Source of the DNA: Volvariella volvacea V23
Taxonomy: Eukaryota > Basidiomycota > Agaricomycetes > Agaricales > Pluteaceae
Length of the DNA: 64,000 nt
Direction of reading: 5' to 3'
Assembly (NCBI GenBank): GCA_000349905.1
Contig: KB722748.1
Span: 430,798-494,797 of the forward strand
Shown here: positions 21,401 to 33,783 of the stretch, piece by piece
How the letters are laid out: the number at the start of each line of letters is the position of its first letter
How positions within the stretch are numbered: position 1 is the first letter of the stretch
Program-made: the position numbers and the translations under genes
The notes under the pieces: model-generated
The model's input: the letters and a program-made list of their open reading frames with translations, nothing else
Databases searched by the model: none
Told to the model about the DNA's origin: nothing

Positions 21401-22796
21401 TTATCGAACGGGACCATATGTAGCTTACTCCGACCTCAAAATATTTGACTTCTTGGTAAGTAAAATCAGGACAGCAGGGTGCTTTCACACCTCAATAAGT
21501 ATTGCGCCCAGAGGAATCGACAACAAACGAGCATTTGCTGGTGGACAACTGGTCTAGTATGGCGTCACTCAGGCGGATAGTAAGAGAGGAGTTCAGTACC
21601 TGGTTGATTGAGCACGAGTTTGCATTTAAGAGTGAAGCGGTTTGAGGTCATGTGCTCAATGGGAAAGGTGCGAAGCCCAAAGTGAGATGAAGAAGCGCTC
21701 AGCTGGCTGATCAAACTGAGAATACGCACATATTGGACCCCCCCAACAAAAGGTCAGAGCTTTATGGGCCATACGCAGTCAACTGACGCCTCATGCGAGG
21801 CATTCTCAGCGACAGATTGTTGCGAAGCTTTGATGGTCTGTAGAATATGCAGTTTAAATCCGTTACTAGAGACCTGGCTCCAAATAGTAACACAGCCTCA
21901 CAGGTCAACCCCCCTCCAACACATATAAGTAGGGAATGGACTACTCTTGGACAGAAGCCGCGAAGACAATACATACTATATGGCAGAAACTTAATGGGTA
22001 GTGAATGCAATTGCTACTCGAGGTTTATCAATGCACCTAAAAGCGATGGGAGGCGTTGAATCACAGGAATAACGAATGTTCGAAAGTGATGTATATCCAT
22101 ACCCCGAGTAAGTACTTATCGTAACATTTCTGCAAGTACCCGCCATCTGCATTTTACGACATTTGCGTTCATGTTACGGAATGGCGGCCATACGCTTCAC
22201 GACGAAACGCGCGATAGGTGAATATGAAGCACGGCACTGCACTCAGGTGTCATGGTCGACCTCATTAGAGGTTATAATAGTCGTTCAGTGGCAATCTGTA
22301 CGTCTACAGCACTGTAGCCTGCTGGATACAGTAGAATCGGGGCCGAAGCCAGCTTGCCCGAATGACGCGTTGCAATCGGCTCGGAGCGGTGGATGCACGT
22401 TCGCCTGCTTGCAGGCCAGCAGGCCTCCTTTCCGGGCGATTCGGTTTCAGTGACAACTCGGACCAAGGACATAATCGCTCCTGCACGCCTCCCGTAACTG
22501 TTCCGTCCAACAGCTTGCCAAAGATCACTAAGATAGTCAAGTGGGGCTTGATCACCACATCGGATGGGCCACCAGAGAGCATATGCAGAACTGTCATTGT
22601 CCGAGATAACAGCGCCCCGGGGTGGTTGAGCGGTCCAAGGTGCAGGCCAATAAACGGAGGAGATGAGTTGAGGCCGGGCCGTGATTGGATCGGTTAACAA
22701 GGCTGTCGGTTCGGCCAATCGCGGGACAATCCGGATGGCAGTTTTTCAGGAGCAAAAATCGCTGCTCAACTTCAACCCCTCCTCCCACCTCAGTGC
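18456..22796. other. 4.3-kb gene-free stretch upstream of MIR1
   Basis: No frame shows a recognisable domain, and all are under about 150 codons, overlapping and compositionally random. A 12-base unit GCGTGGCCTTAT is repeated at 20081-20092 and 20096-20107. A GC-richer patch at about 22330-22700 includes the inverted GCCTGC..GCAGGC pair. No terminal repeats or transposase motifs were found by eye. Confidence 0.55.
20081..20107. repeat. Two-unit tandem repeat GCGTGGCCTTAT
   Basis: Two exact 12-base copies with a 15-base period lie in the otherwise featureless 18.5-22.9 kb interval. Confidence 0.6.
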
Positions 22797-22804
22797 TATA
22801 TATT
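22797..22804 (+). promoter_or_regulatory. TATA box of the phosphate carrier gene
   Basis: TATATATT lies about 90 bp before the MIR1 start codon and is followed by a pyrimidine-rich leader, as expected for a strongly expressed fungal gene. Confidence 0.6.
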
Positions 22805-22887
22805 GCCCTCTGCTTGCACCTGGACAGGCCATCCAGTCAAGCGTCTCCTAGACTCATTCCCTAGACTTTCCTCGTTGTTCTCTAGTC

Positions 22888-24010
22888 ATGTCCGGTATCA
22901 ACCCCGCAACTGGTAAATGGGATGCCAGGTAGGCGAAGAAGCTATCTTAACATCGAATCCATTTTCTCAATACGCTTTTCCTTTAGATATCTTGGCCCCG
23001 TCCCCCACGATACCACTTACTACGCTAAGTGCATGCTCGGCGGTATCTTGGCCTGCGGTATTACACACGCTGGTATTACCCCCCTCGATGTAGCAAAATG
23101 TAACATGCAGGTGTGTATTTCAGCGCAAACACGTCAACCGCCTTGAACGACTTACAATATGGTCTTCAGGTCAACCCCGCCAAGTACGCCGGTCTTGGTC
23201 CCACCATAAAACTCATTGCACAAGAGGAAGGTGGCAAGGGTCTGTGGAAGGGCTTCGGTCCCACTTTCGTTGGATATTCCCTCCAGGGAATGTTCAAGTA
23301 CGGTCTTTACGAAGTCTTCAAGGATTTCTACTCCAACCTCGCTGGTGAAGAGATCGCCCAGAAGTACAAGCCCGCTATCTGGCTTGCTGGCTCTGCTTCC
23401 GCAGAAGTCTTCGCTGACATCGCTCTCTGCCCTCTGGAAATGACCAAGGTCAAGATCCAGACAAGTCCTACCGGCACTTTTCCCATTCCCTTCGGTGCTG
23501 CCCTCGCTGAGATGAGCAAGAACCGCGTCGAGACACGGTACCCCTTCGGTTCCCTCGTCCCTCTCTGGTCCCGTCAAGTACGTATCATTACCTTGGCGGT
23601 TCGCGATGAATGCTGACAAAACACGTTATAAATAGATTCCCTATACCATGGCCAAATTCTTCTTCTTTGAGAAGATTGTCCAACTATTCTACACTCACGT
23701 CTTCACTCAACCAAAGGAGACCTACGGCAAGGGAACTCAACTCGGTGTCACCTTCGCCTCCGGTTACCTCGCTGGTGTCGTTTGCGCCATCGTCTCTCAC
23801 CCTGCCGATTCCCTTGTCTCCCTCCTCGGTAAGGCCGAGAACAAGGGCAAGTCCGTCGGTGCCATCACCAGTGAAGTCGGAATCACAACCCTGGCCACCA
23901 AGGGTCTCGGTACTCGTGTCATCATGATTGGTACCTTGACTGGCTTCCAATGGTGGATCTACGACTCCTTCAAGGCTGCCATGGGTATGGGTACCACCGG
24001 TGGCAAGTAA
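22888..24010 (+). CDS. MIR1: Mitochondrial phosphate carrier
   Basis: Four exons: 22888..22928, 22987..23110, 23170..23577, 23636..24010; 315 residues. This SLC25-family carrier of the inner mitochondrial membrane imports phosphate with protons for ATP synthesis. Three carrier repeats are visible with signatures [20 protein letters not shown] and the typical degenerate third repeat [10 protein letters not shown]; the second repeat carries the family block [17 protein letters not shown]. There is no cleavable presequence, as usual for fungal Mir1. Length matches the family (300-315). All introns are GT..AG, 57-59 nt. The TATA box and pyrimidine leader suggest high constitutive expression (inference). 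Confidence 0.97.
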
Positions 24011-24625
24011 ATAGCTACATCACTATAGTGAGTATCTTTGACTTCAAATGACGCACGATGTTGAACTCAATCAGCCCTTTTTGTGTCCAGGACGCACCGG
24101 GGATTGGACTGTTTTTATTTTCATGATATACTACTAAAAGGACCTTAGAGTACCCGCACCATGTCATCTTTATTCGGTCCATTAGAATGATATCACGCTT
24201 AATTGCCCACGCTACCACTCTCCTTGTGTGAAACTAGCTTTCCCCCAACCCGGGATGACCATACGTGTTCCTATGTAGTACTGCGCTGTACTGCCTTTGT
24301 GTGGCGGTGTTGCAAGCAACTGCACTCAGGCGTAGTCGGAATGATTTTGATCTCAAGCCTCGAATTCGCTAGCATCGTCCATCCGGGCCTGCGATGCGAG
24401 CATGCGCACGTCCCAAGAAAAGCGTCAATCAATAAATTACGCCTGGCCGGACAGGGGCCCAAGTCAGCCCAGGCCAAACGCGCACAATCTCCTTGAGGCG
24501 ATGCCGATTGCTCTCCTTCCTCCGCAGTACCAGGTCGAAATTCTTCTTCCTCAAAAGCCCCAACTGCACCCCCCCGGCTGGGATCCACTGTATTCGATTC
24601 TGCGGACGCCTCTTCTTGATACCCT
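24011..24625. other. Intergenic between MIR1 and the next gene
   Basis: 615 bp without a supported gene. It contains the MIR1 3' flank and the promoter of the downstream gene. Overlapping frames on both strands (up to 105 codons) have no protein-like features. Confidence 0.6.
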
Positions 24626-27056
24626 ATGAGTTTGGATCAAAATCTGTTCACACTTGTTATAACACCGAGCAAGAATGATCCACACGTTGTGGAACTCGTC
24701 GAGCCGTCTGGACAGGCTCACTATAGGAAACGACGACTGCCAGGGAGTGTGTACAAGGTGGAAGTTTATGGTGCGTGTCCTCGTTGCTCGATCCTCTTCT
24801 ACTTCTCCGGTGGAAGTGTGATAAGGATATTAGTGCTGACGTTTACACTTCCCCCGCCTTCATGCCTTCATGATTGGCGCTCCTGATCCATTGCGCATAA
24901 TAGACCCAATGACAGAAGCCCTGCTGATAACGGCAACCGCACCTTCTGCTTCCAGCAAAACCAAGACGCTGGAACTGTGCAACCCGACTATGGTGGTTGA
25001 ATTGAAGTACACGGGAACGATTTCATTTAGATGGGGCTTCAAATGGGAAGAGTAAGTCGATCCTAATACCCTTTCTCCATTTCTATTTCCCAAATTACTC
25101 TTATGCTGTTGCGCCACCACCCGACGCCCCTTAACTTACGGGAGCCATCTACTACTTAATGGCGGAAAGGTGGCCTGGCCAAGGACAGCATGAGCGCCCT
25201 ACCCGAGATTCGGCCCAAACCTTGCCATTTACTGACTTGATTGCTCTTGAAAACTTTTGACGCGGTGACACAGACATGAGTTTGAATGGAAGCGGGAAGA
25301 GTGTTATATGCTTCGAAAGCCAGATCCGCCCATCCTCGTTGCGCTTACGAGGGATATCAAGGAACAAGGACGATCACATAAAACCACTTCTGTCCAGATC
25401 TTGGACTATAATCTGAATCGGTGGGTGTTGACACTTCTGTTTTATTACCTGTCGTTTCCTTGCTTCCATGAAATCTGTGAAGATTTAGTGTCTTGGAGGA
25501 CACCTCATACTCCACTTCATGGACCGAAACACTCCCGGCTGCCATACTTCCTTTTTTTTTTTGCGCAATTAATACTAATACGTGTTTTTATCCAGATTCA
25601 ACATCGAGGACCGGAAAGGACTGGAAATTGTTATGCTGACAGCTCTCCTGACATTCCGGGACTCCAACGACGACGGACCAAAAGAAAGCCCTACGACCCT
25701 CAATAACGTGTCAACCGCGCCACCGATATCAAGACAGATATCTGACGCAGCAGCAGCAGGAGGCGCTGCTGGTGTTGCTTCCGGTTCCGGCCCCGAGATC
25801 CTTCAACCTCCAACGCTACCGCCACTGCCCCCAAAACCTGTGATGATGTCGGGCGCCGACAGAATAGCGGAAATGCAGGCTATGAAAGGCGAAATCAACG
25901 AAGTTACGGTGGAAGAAGAGGGTGACGTGAATGATTACGCCGAGTATTGCTGTCGGCTGTTTGAGGTGAGTAGGGAGTTTTGTTTGAGTACGCCAGGTTA
26001 TATGGTGTATTCGGGTGTTTCATCGTGAGGACTGGTTCTGACTTGTGGCGTAATGATTCGTAGGATGACATAACACTTGTCAGTATACACTCTGCCGCTG
26101 CAGAGCAGGTTCCCAAAGTTATCCTAGTCGTGGAAGAGATAAAGCGGAGACGACACAAAGCCGGTGAGTCCTGCAAGGTGGGCATCCTGTTAGATCTTCT
26201 TACTGACGCGTCCCATAGGATTGGAAGAGGAAGAGGAGCTTTACCAATATGTCCTATATGATACCGTGAAAGCCCAAAAGGGTCCCCGTCGAATAAATCT
26301 TGATGACGTCGATCCAGCACGAGATAGATACGCACCACCAAATAGCCTGACCATTCATTTGAGCAAATTCGATATGCCCGAGTTGCAGCCAAAAGCGTCT
26401 GCAGGGGACAGAACGGCCCGAGAACCAAGGAGGAAGGAGGATCCAAGAGGTACGTCATGTCAAATAGACTTTACAGTGTCAGATCCACACTCAATCTCAT
26501 CTCAACTAATTTCCGCTCAACAGCAGGAAAGCCACCCCCAAAACCGCCTGCACCGTCCTTTTCAGCGTCTTCATCGGCAAATATCCCTAGACGATCCTCC
26601 CCATCACCGCCTTCCAATTCCCGTCCGCCACACAAACTCGCAAAGTCGACACAACCACCTAATTGGGGCTTTGGGCAGCAGGGTGCCTTGAACCAACAAC
26701 CCTCTACTCCGCCTACCCCGACATCTCCACATCGACCGACTCATAAAACGAAGAAGCATAGCGGGCCACCTATCACAGACCCTCAAGATGGAAGTCCTGC
26801 TCCAAGCTTGTATGGACCGCATACGGCGCACCTCATGGCCCCGCGACCAAACCAGCAGAGTTCATCGACTCATGGGCACCAAACTCACCATCTACGTAAT
26901 TCGTCGTCGTTTTCTCTTAATTCACGTACATCCTTTAGTGATCATCATCCGCCATCCCCGGGTGCTAGTGGTTCAATAGCGCATTCGAGTATTGCTGCGC
27001 CTACACCGCAGAAGTCCAGTTTACCAAGCTTTCTGGGAGGTTTTTTGCGGCGGTAA
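24626..27056 (+). CDS. Conserved basidiomycete-type protein with proline/serine-rich tail
   Basis: Seven exons: 24626..24770, 24904..25051, 25274..25420, 25596..25965, 26064..26163, 26219..26449, 26524..27056; 557 residues, all phases consistent. The N-terminal ~170 residues form a compact, beta-rich, ordered region with blocks such as VYKVEVYDPMTEALLITATA, FRWGFKWEEHEFEWKREECY and KTTSVQILDYNLNR. The alternation and the aromatic F-W pairs resemble tubby/LURP-one-like barrels, but this is a resemblance only. An Ala/Gly stretch, an acidic segment and a short helical region with a basic KRRRHK patch follow. The C-terminal ~230 residues are disordered, Pro/Ser/His-rich with KPPPKPPAP, a likely SH3-type ligand. 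No transmembrane segment or signal peptide is seen. I do not know its function; the exon model is well supported. Confidence 0.78.
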
Positions 27057-27942
27057 GGGTATTCGCTGACTTGAGGGCGGGGAGTAATTAGAAACCACGG
27101 ACATCTATATATTAGTTGTTACCATGTATTCGTATATGCACTATGTTGATCAAACTAGCGTCTCATTTGGGGTATATACGCCGTTCCGACTTTGATAGCA
27201 TGATAACCAGGTACAACGACCCCGCTTCAAGCGCTTGCGCTCGGCCCGACTTTGGAGCAAAAAAGCGCATTAGAGAGGGTATACTTACCGCTGCAGTTTT
27301 TGTCCTGCTCTATGTGCCGTTATCAGTTCCGAATATGAGGTGAATGTGACACGGGACTCAGGAGGACGGGAATCCTCAATCGGCATCATAAATCCTAGGA
27401 TCGCGCTTACCTCAACATATTGACCAGCACTGCGATCGAGCAAGCGGTTAGAAAACCGAAAATCCTATCCGTGGATGGAATTGGACGGAATACCTTGACG
27501 ACCACACCAGTCCGGGTCGACGACATCAAGTTGTCCGAGGACCCATGGAGTTTCATTCACCTCCTCCTAACAAACCTTATATACGCCGATGAATTGAAAT
27601 CGCTGTTTTCCTTGCGGTGGCGCGCAAAAATTACCGGCGTTGCGCGTAATGACCGCCTGTACTCCACACGCTATCGTGCGCGTCGCCGGATGCCCGAAAA
27701 TTAATGTGATAGTCACCGGGCGTGGAGTCATTTATCAACAAACACCGAGGGTGTTGGAAGGTTGGCGTTGTTGGGCGGTCGGCATTGGCTACTTTGGAAG
27801 CCTGCATGGGAGGGTCGCTGGAGATTCTTTATGGCTCGAGCCTCGGTGACTAATAGAGATTTGCAATCTTCGAGTTTCAAGTTACCGCCGATAGTGATCA
27901 CCTTGGGCGATCTGCACTCTTGTGAACGACTTGAGCTCATGT

Positions 27943-27962
27943 ACTACAGTACGTACTGTAGT
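27943..27962. repeat. 20-bp perfect palindrome
   Basis: ACTACAGTAC is followed immediately by its reverse complement GTACTGTAGT with no spacer. Confidence 0.85.
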
Positions 27963-30553
27963 TGTCATCTCGCCTTTGGGCTGCTTGCAGCTCTGCCAAT
28001 GAGTTTTGTAGAACCAGACGCGCAGAATGGCTCCAAATGGGGGCGGTAGGGTCTGCAGTGCTGCCGATCATCTGGTAAACGCCACCAATGAATCTTACTA
28101 ACCCTCAGGAAAGGTGTCCGCGCCTCACCGTGATCAGCCGTTCTCCTATGGAGCGATGCTGTCAGCACGATATGCCTGTTTCCTGCACGAAAATTCTAGT
28201 GAGCATCCATAACAACAATCAGACCTGTGGCGGTCGTAAATTTACTCACTCGAATATTATCGGTGCCAGCCTTCCATTTCAATGCCTTCGTCAATGGATA
28301 TTGTCACCCTCCCTACCATGGAGTACAATCACTTGCATACTCGACCAGCTCCTGTCCAGATGTCCGCCATTGGTACCCCGTGGTCACAATATTCGGCATC
28401 CAAATTGCAATATGGTGGGTTTGTCCTGCCGATTGAATCCGTCAGCAATTTATCAACCCGACGTGATGGCAAGGTTCAAATATTCACAGATGGCTGCATG
28501 CTAAAAATAGCAGAGGAACGGTTTCAAATTTATGAATAGTAGGTGAACGCACTTATTGGCCGGTAACAGATCCAGTCCGCGGTGTTTCACACCTCCTATG
28601 CGAAGGGGTTGCGATAAGCTGCGGAGCTGTGACAAGAGTGTGTATAACGACGTATTGATTGAATCGTGCGTTGGCCCGAATTGAGCCCGGAAAGAAGCCG
28701 TATGAAGTTACGCGGTACGCACACATTTAGGTCGTTTCGACATGAGGGTCCGTGACGTTCGTGGCACCAGTCCTTCGAATGAACAGTGCCAGAGTGGACC
28801 CAGATAAATCACCAGATTTCTCACCATCATGCGGAATTCGAAGCCTTAGTACTCCAACTAACCCGTCTCCAGGTCGATGGATAGCCACTTTTTGGCATCG
28901 AGTTAGTCTCGTATTGAGCACTACAAGGTTACGGCGCGAAATAACCCCCGAAGTATACTGTAATGGGAATTAGGCCCTAGGTGCCTGATCAGGATATTGG
29001 TGGCGCATGCTAGGAATGGAGAAAGAAGATTGACCGGTTGGTTATCCAAGTTGATGTGAGCTCGAAGGCAAACCATCATCCTCCGTGTATCGTTGTTTTG
29101 CGCTTGCAAGCGGTAATCAGGTCCCCAGAAGCCCGAGAAGTTGAGCATGATGTCAAGATACAAGCGAAGACAAGAGCACCACGGAACAGGACCGAGGTAC
29201 AACCTTTGCCTTTGGCAATTCCGTGTCGCTTGTCGAGGCAAAAGATTTCAGAAGTGGTTACTGGTAGGCATTGAGAGTGGTTGATCCTAGGATTCGATTC
29301 ACGGAGCTCTCTGTGCCCAACAACCAGAAGCGCACGCTTGCAACGAACGCGGGACGGGTCTCCTCGTTCTGTTGCTGAATTGAAGCCTGATGAGCGGTAA
29401 ACAACACAAGAAGCAAGTTCACCTCAGTTTAGTAGCGATGTTGACTGATGAAGGATGCCACCACGAACCATCTCCTATGTACCTCGTTACGGCAAGAGCG
29501 GTAGCAATACCTGCAGAGTGGTGGGGTACGCGAGGCTGCGCGCCTGGTGGTGGTGTTGCAGAGGCAACAAGGAGGATCATCCTGGGAAATAGAAACAATG
29601 AGCAAGGCACATGGCTGTTTAGATGGTCATTGGTCAGGTTCACTCTACGACCTGCCTTCTCATTGCCTTGGACACTGCCCTTAGCGATGAGGATAGGCAT
29701 CCTTTCTTCACCCTCCAAGTTGTGCATGATCCTCACTCTATGCACGCGCATGGCAAAGCCATGGTGACTTACCACCAGCAGACCTCACGGCGAAGTTGCA
29801 ATGCCGAAAGCTAATGAGTGGGGATTGTCGCGGCCGAATTGGCCCCAAAGCAATTTATCTCCATGAAGCTCCAAGTATCCAGCACGTTCCTCTGTCAAGG
29901 CACCAAGGTTTAATCACATCGTACAGATTATTCGGCTGGAACTGAACATCTTTATCCAGGTCGGGACTTGACACCCCTTAGGATCATCATTTACACACCC
30001 TTTCGGATTTAAGGCGCTCGTCAAAAAGTACAACGTTAATGCTAAATGGGCGAAAGGGTTCAATATCTCTCCACTGTGACTGCAAGGACATGCTGTGTTC
30101 CTGGGCGTACCTGGCACATGGTTATCAAATCGCATTCGAAGAAACCACCCAGGGACAACGGGCCCGGTTGGTCCTTATTGGGAGTTTAACTGCGATGATG
30201 CCCAGTCGTGACGTTGTTGTGCCTTGAGGTGCTTGGGCATCGTGACGTTGATGGAAGGTTTGGAGGGACGGTCTATGATCCCCAATGCTTTCGCCTTGGC
30301 AGATGGCGTGCAAGTACATCGGGGGATATCAGTAGTAGAATATGCCTATACTGAGATACACGCTTACAGCTATTGTGGAGGATGAGCGTTGGAATCGCAG
30401 GTATTTTGGTTTGTCTGGGTGCGAGGAAGGTCGTGTCTGGAAACTATCTCCATACAAGCTCCGCGTTGGGTAGCCGGTGAATTGAATGGCACATTTTGAC
30501 GTCGGCATGTTGTATTGAACGACTCTCGACGTGATGTGCCTTGCACGCAAACT

Positions 30554-30618
30554 GTCGAGTTATTCCTACAGCTGAAGCAAGATAGTCGAGTTATTCCTAC
30601 AGCTGAAGCTATCTTGCT
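30554..30618. repeat. Overlapping direct and inverted repeat
   Basis: A unit beginning GTCGAGTTATTCCTAC occurs at 30554 and again at 30585 (period 31, about 25 identical bases). In addition AGCAAGATAG between the copies pairs with CTATCTTGCT after the second copy, giving a 10-bp stem around the second unit. Confidence 0.8.
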
Positions 30619-33600
30619 GTTCTATTGGACCCGGGTCCAAATAGCTCGAGGATCCCAGGCAGAACTTGGCGTGAAAGGTATCGCCTATCAGATACCCAGC
30701 TAGAACCGGGAGTGCTCTTTACATAGCTCGCCACGATGCACTGTCAGAGGCAGAGTTATTGCCTAGGCAACAGCACTTGGTCCTACAAGGAGTAAAAAGG
30801 GTTTGACAGCAAGCGCACTCCTTCATTCGCGGAGGATGACTATCCTTGCCTACTAGAGGTACTATCATCACGATCCTGACCCAAGTGAGAAAGAGCACAC
30901 AGCTGCCAGCAGCGTGGTGTGGGTAGAACTCTAATGCTATACTCGTGCGGTGCGTTCAAGTGCATCTTGGCCATGCCCACCAAACACCATGGCTGCACAA
31001 TAATATATCAATCGAGGTCCCGCCTTCTGTTCTGGCACGAAAAAGCACGTCAGATCTAACACAATTTGGTCTAGTCGATGGAAGCACACCTTTCTACCAG
31101 AGGGGTTTACGAGAAAGCCTGGGACACTCACCACTCCCTGTCCGTCACATGCACTCAAGTTCTTGCACAGGCACCGGAATCAACCGTACGCAGTTCCAAG
31201 TGGAAGTCAAGCGTACATCGTTAGCCTGAGGGAGGGAGCCAATCATGTCAAGAAACACTACTTTGGGTGTGAGAATGAGCGGCGGTGAGATGGTCGGTGG
31301 CCGCCTAATCTAGGAGACTACGTAGTAGCGAGATCCCGAACTTCTTAGCTCCAAGGTCAAGGTCCCAACACCAGATAGCGAACTCTTGGACAAATCAGCA
31401 CCAAGTGGGGTGGATAGGAAGGAGGCGAGACTCCTGGGTGGCCAGATGGTGCTGAATAGGGTCATTTGGATGATTGACGCCGGCATCAAAAAGCACAGCG
31501 TTCGGCAACTTTGAAGGTCTCCGTGCTTGATGGAGGTGTGCCTGTAAAGCTCTAGGTCCTAGACGCCCACCTGCTGAGCAGCAAGTTTCATAGTGGGCCA
31601 TTTCGCCCGGAACTCTGAAGTCGGAACTCAGAAGGTTGAACGTCGGGCCCACACTGCTCTGTTGGGTTTAGCTCATATACTAGCAGTAAGTGCAGTACAA
31701 CTTCCATTTAAGTTTGATATGCATCAGGACGATTCGGGCTCGGGGGCAGGCTGTCGACCGCTATCATACGAATTCAAGCTAGCGCATCCGGCGCCCACTG
31801 GCACATTCTGGAGCCCACATCTACAGACCAACAGCTGTACTACTGTATCAGGACTAAAAGAAAGCTAGTTAGGTTTGTGACTGCCAACATTGGTTTAGCA
31901 CGAAACGGCGTCCTCTACCTTGGCGGTACCCTCACCATTCGCGGGTGTTGAATTCATTTGGGACTCTATCACTAGTCTCTTCCGGCGCCGTGCCAGTGCC
32001 AGTACCAGTGACGGGTTTATTTCAGGCGCTTAGTTCAGGAGTTTTCAAACACCGGAGCCCTATCCCTTGCCTTTTGATAGCCAGCTGTCAACCCGCGTTC
32101 CTCCTATGATGATGATTGATGCAAGGTCATCCATGATCATAATTGACGAGTAGATTGACGTCTCTGGATCGATATCATCATAATCCACGACACACAGAGT
32201 CGGACATAAGATATCAAGGAACGGCTGGCAGTACACGCTGGTGCGTGGATCGGCGAGTACGCTATCTCAACTTACCTCCCGGAAGCAAAATGTGCCTGTC
32301 CTGTTTTGCACCCGCGGGGGCCACCATGGCCAATGGGGCATTGGGTGGGCTTGTCAGAATGATGACGATGGGCATTCCTCTATGGTTCCGAGCTTTTCTC
32401 CATTTTCTCTCGCATCATCTTCATCACTGGCACCCCGGTGGCGGCGACACAATTATAGACCATGGCAGCGGTGCGCCGTGCACCGACCGCACTGGCACGC
32501 ATGGTACAGCGTGGCGTGGCTATGATCCATTGGCGACTCCATGTCTCGTCAAGTCGGCATCAAGTCGGGCTCGATGTGAATTTTGACATTCCGAGATAAG
32601 CAAAAACACTCAGGAGAGCGGCAGCGCATGCACAACATACACATCCATCCCGAGGGTCGCAGTGACAAGTCACCCCGTTCTGGTCTGGACATCGACATCT
32701 ATGTAACGGAGTTGCGACATCCCCGAGTACGTATCGAGGAAAAAAAGTGTGTGCCTTGACGTGAATGAATTGAATGCCAACTTACATCCAGGAAGGAGGA
32801 AAAGGTTCCGAAAGGGATATATCATTCATCAAGCCATTCCAGCAAGTACCCCCGTCTGATCTGGTCTGGGTCGGTCAGATTTCGAGTTGATGAAATTATT
32901 ATGCAAATAACTTTTATTTTGTAGACTACGTGTTCGATATCAACTCCTGAGCCGACCGTTGATGCGGACATGGGAGACTGACTAGGTATGCGTATACGTG
33001 TACGTGGCAAAGATGGGACTATAGCAGAAAGAAGGCAAGGCAACGAAAAAGTTGTACAACTGAGTGGTAGTGATTTATTTATGCTTTAAGACAGAACGAG
33101 AGGGTACTACAAGAGAACGGGAGCAGTACGTGATTAACGAGCGCAATTTCTCGTGCTCACAGAGCATATAGAACAAGGGAACGTCGTGCAGGTATTGTAT
33201 CTGTAGCATATATGAGCAGTCCATGGTAGTTACAACTTCGGAAGGAAGGGAGTGTGTACAAAGGATGGGGAGGGGGGGGAAACTATAGTCCGTTCAAGAA
33301 AGGAAAGCAAGCACATGAATGGTGCAGTTACGGGTTACAGATAATATAATGAGTGACGAGGCGAGTTTTCATTCACTTGCCACTGGCTCGCGTATGTGTG
33401 CATCGTGGGGCGGATGGCGTGAGAGACGAGCCGGTCGTCAAGGAATGAGACAGCCATCGATTAGATTTGGAGTTTCTAGAATGAATGTGCGAGGTTTGAT
33501 GCCGAAATCAAACTTATGCGACTTGAAAAGCTGGAGAAGCCCGAGAGGACACATGTAGGAGGGGGTGTATGCACTGGTGGTGATTGCATGGAGAGTTACA

Positions 33601-33783
33601 GGGATGCCACAAGAATGTACTGCGAGTTGAATCACCAAGTCGTGGGATATTATCGAAGCATTCTATATGCTATGCATGGCATGGCGTAGGACGGCAGCGA
33701 ATGGCCAGACGTATCGACATGAAGGGGTCATGGCGGACGTGAATAGGGTATGGGTGGGATTAAGGTGTTCTTGATAGAACCCT

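Larger units (their letters stand above)
27057..33783. other. 6.7-kb gene-poor stretch
   Basis: No supported gene. Open frames reach about 147 codons (32143-32586) but overlap in several frames without domains. Features noted: perfect palindrome 27943-27962, direct plus inverted repeats near 30554-30618, and a hairpin-like GATGCCCA..TGGGCATC pair around 30200-30240. No intact transposon domains, long terminal repeats or target-site duplications could be identified by eye; old decayed elements are possible. Confidence 0.5.

Noticed and set aside
18456..22796. Possible transposon remains
   Set aside because: No transposase or reverse transcriptase motifs, terminal repeats or target-site duplications could be seen by eye.
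28088..28539. Three overlapping plus-strand frames of 69-138 codons
   Set aside because: All three frames are open by chance in the same interval; none shows protein-like periodicity or a domain.
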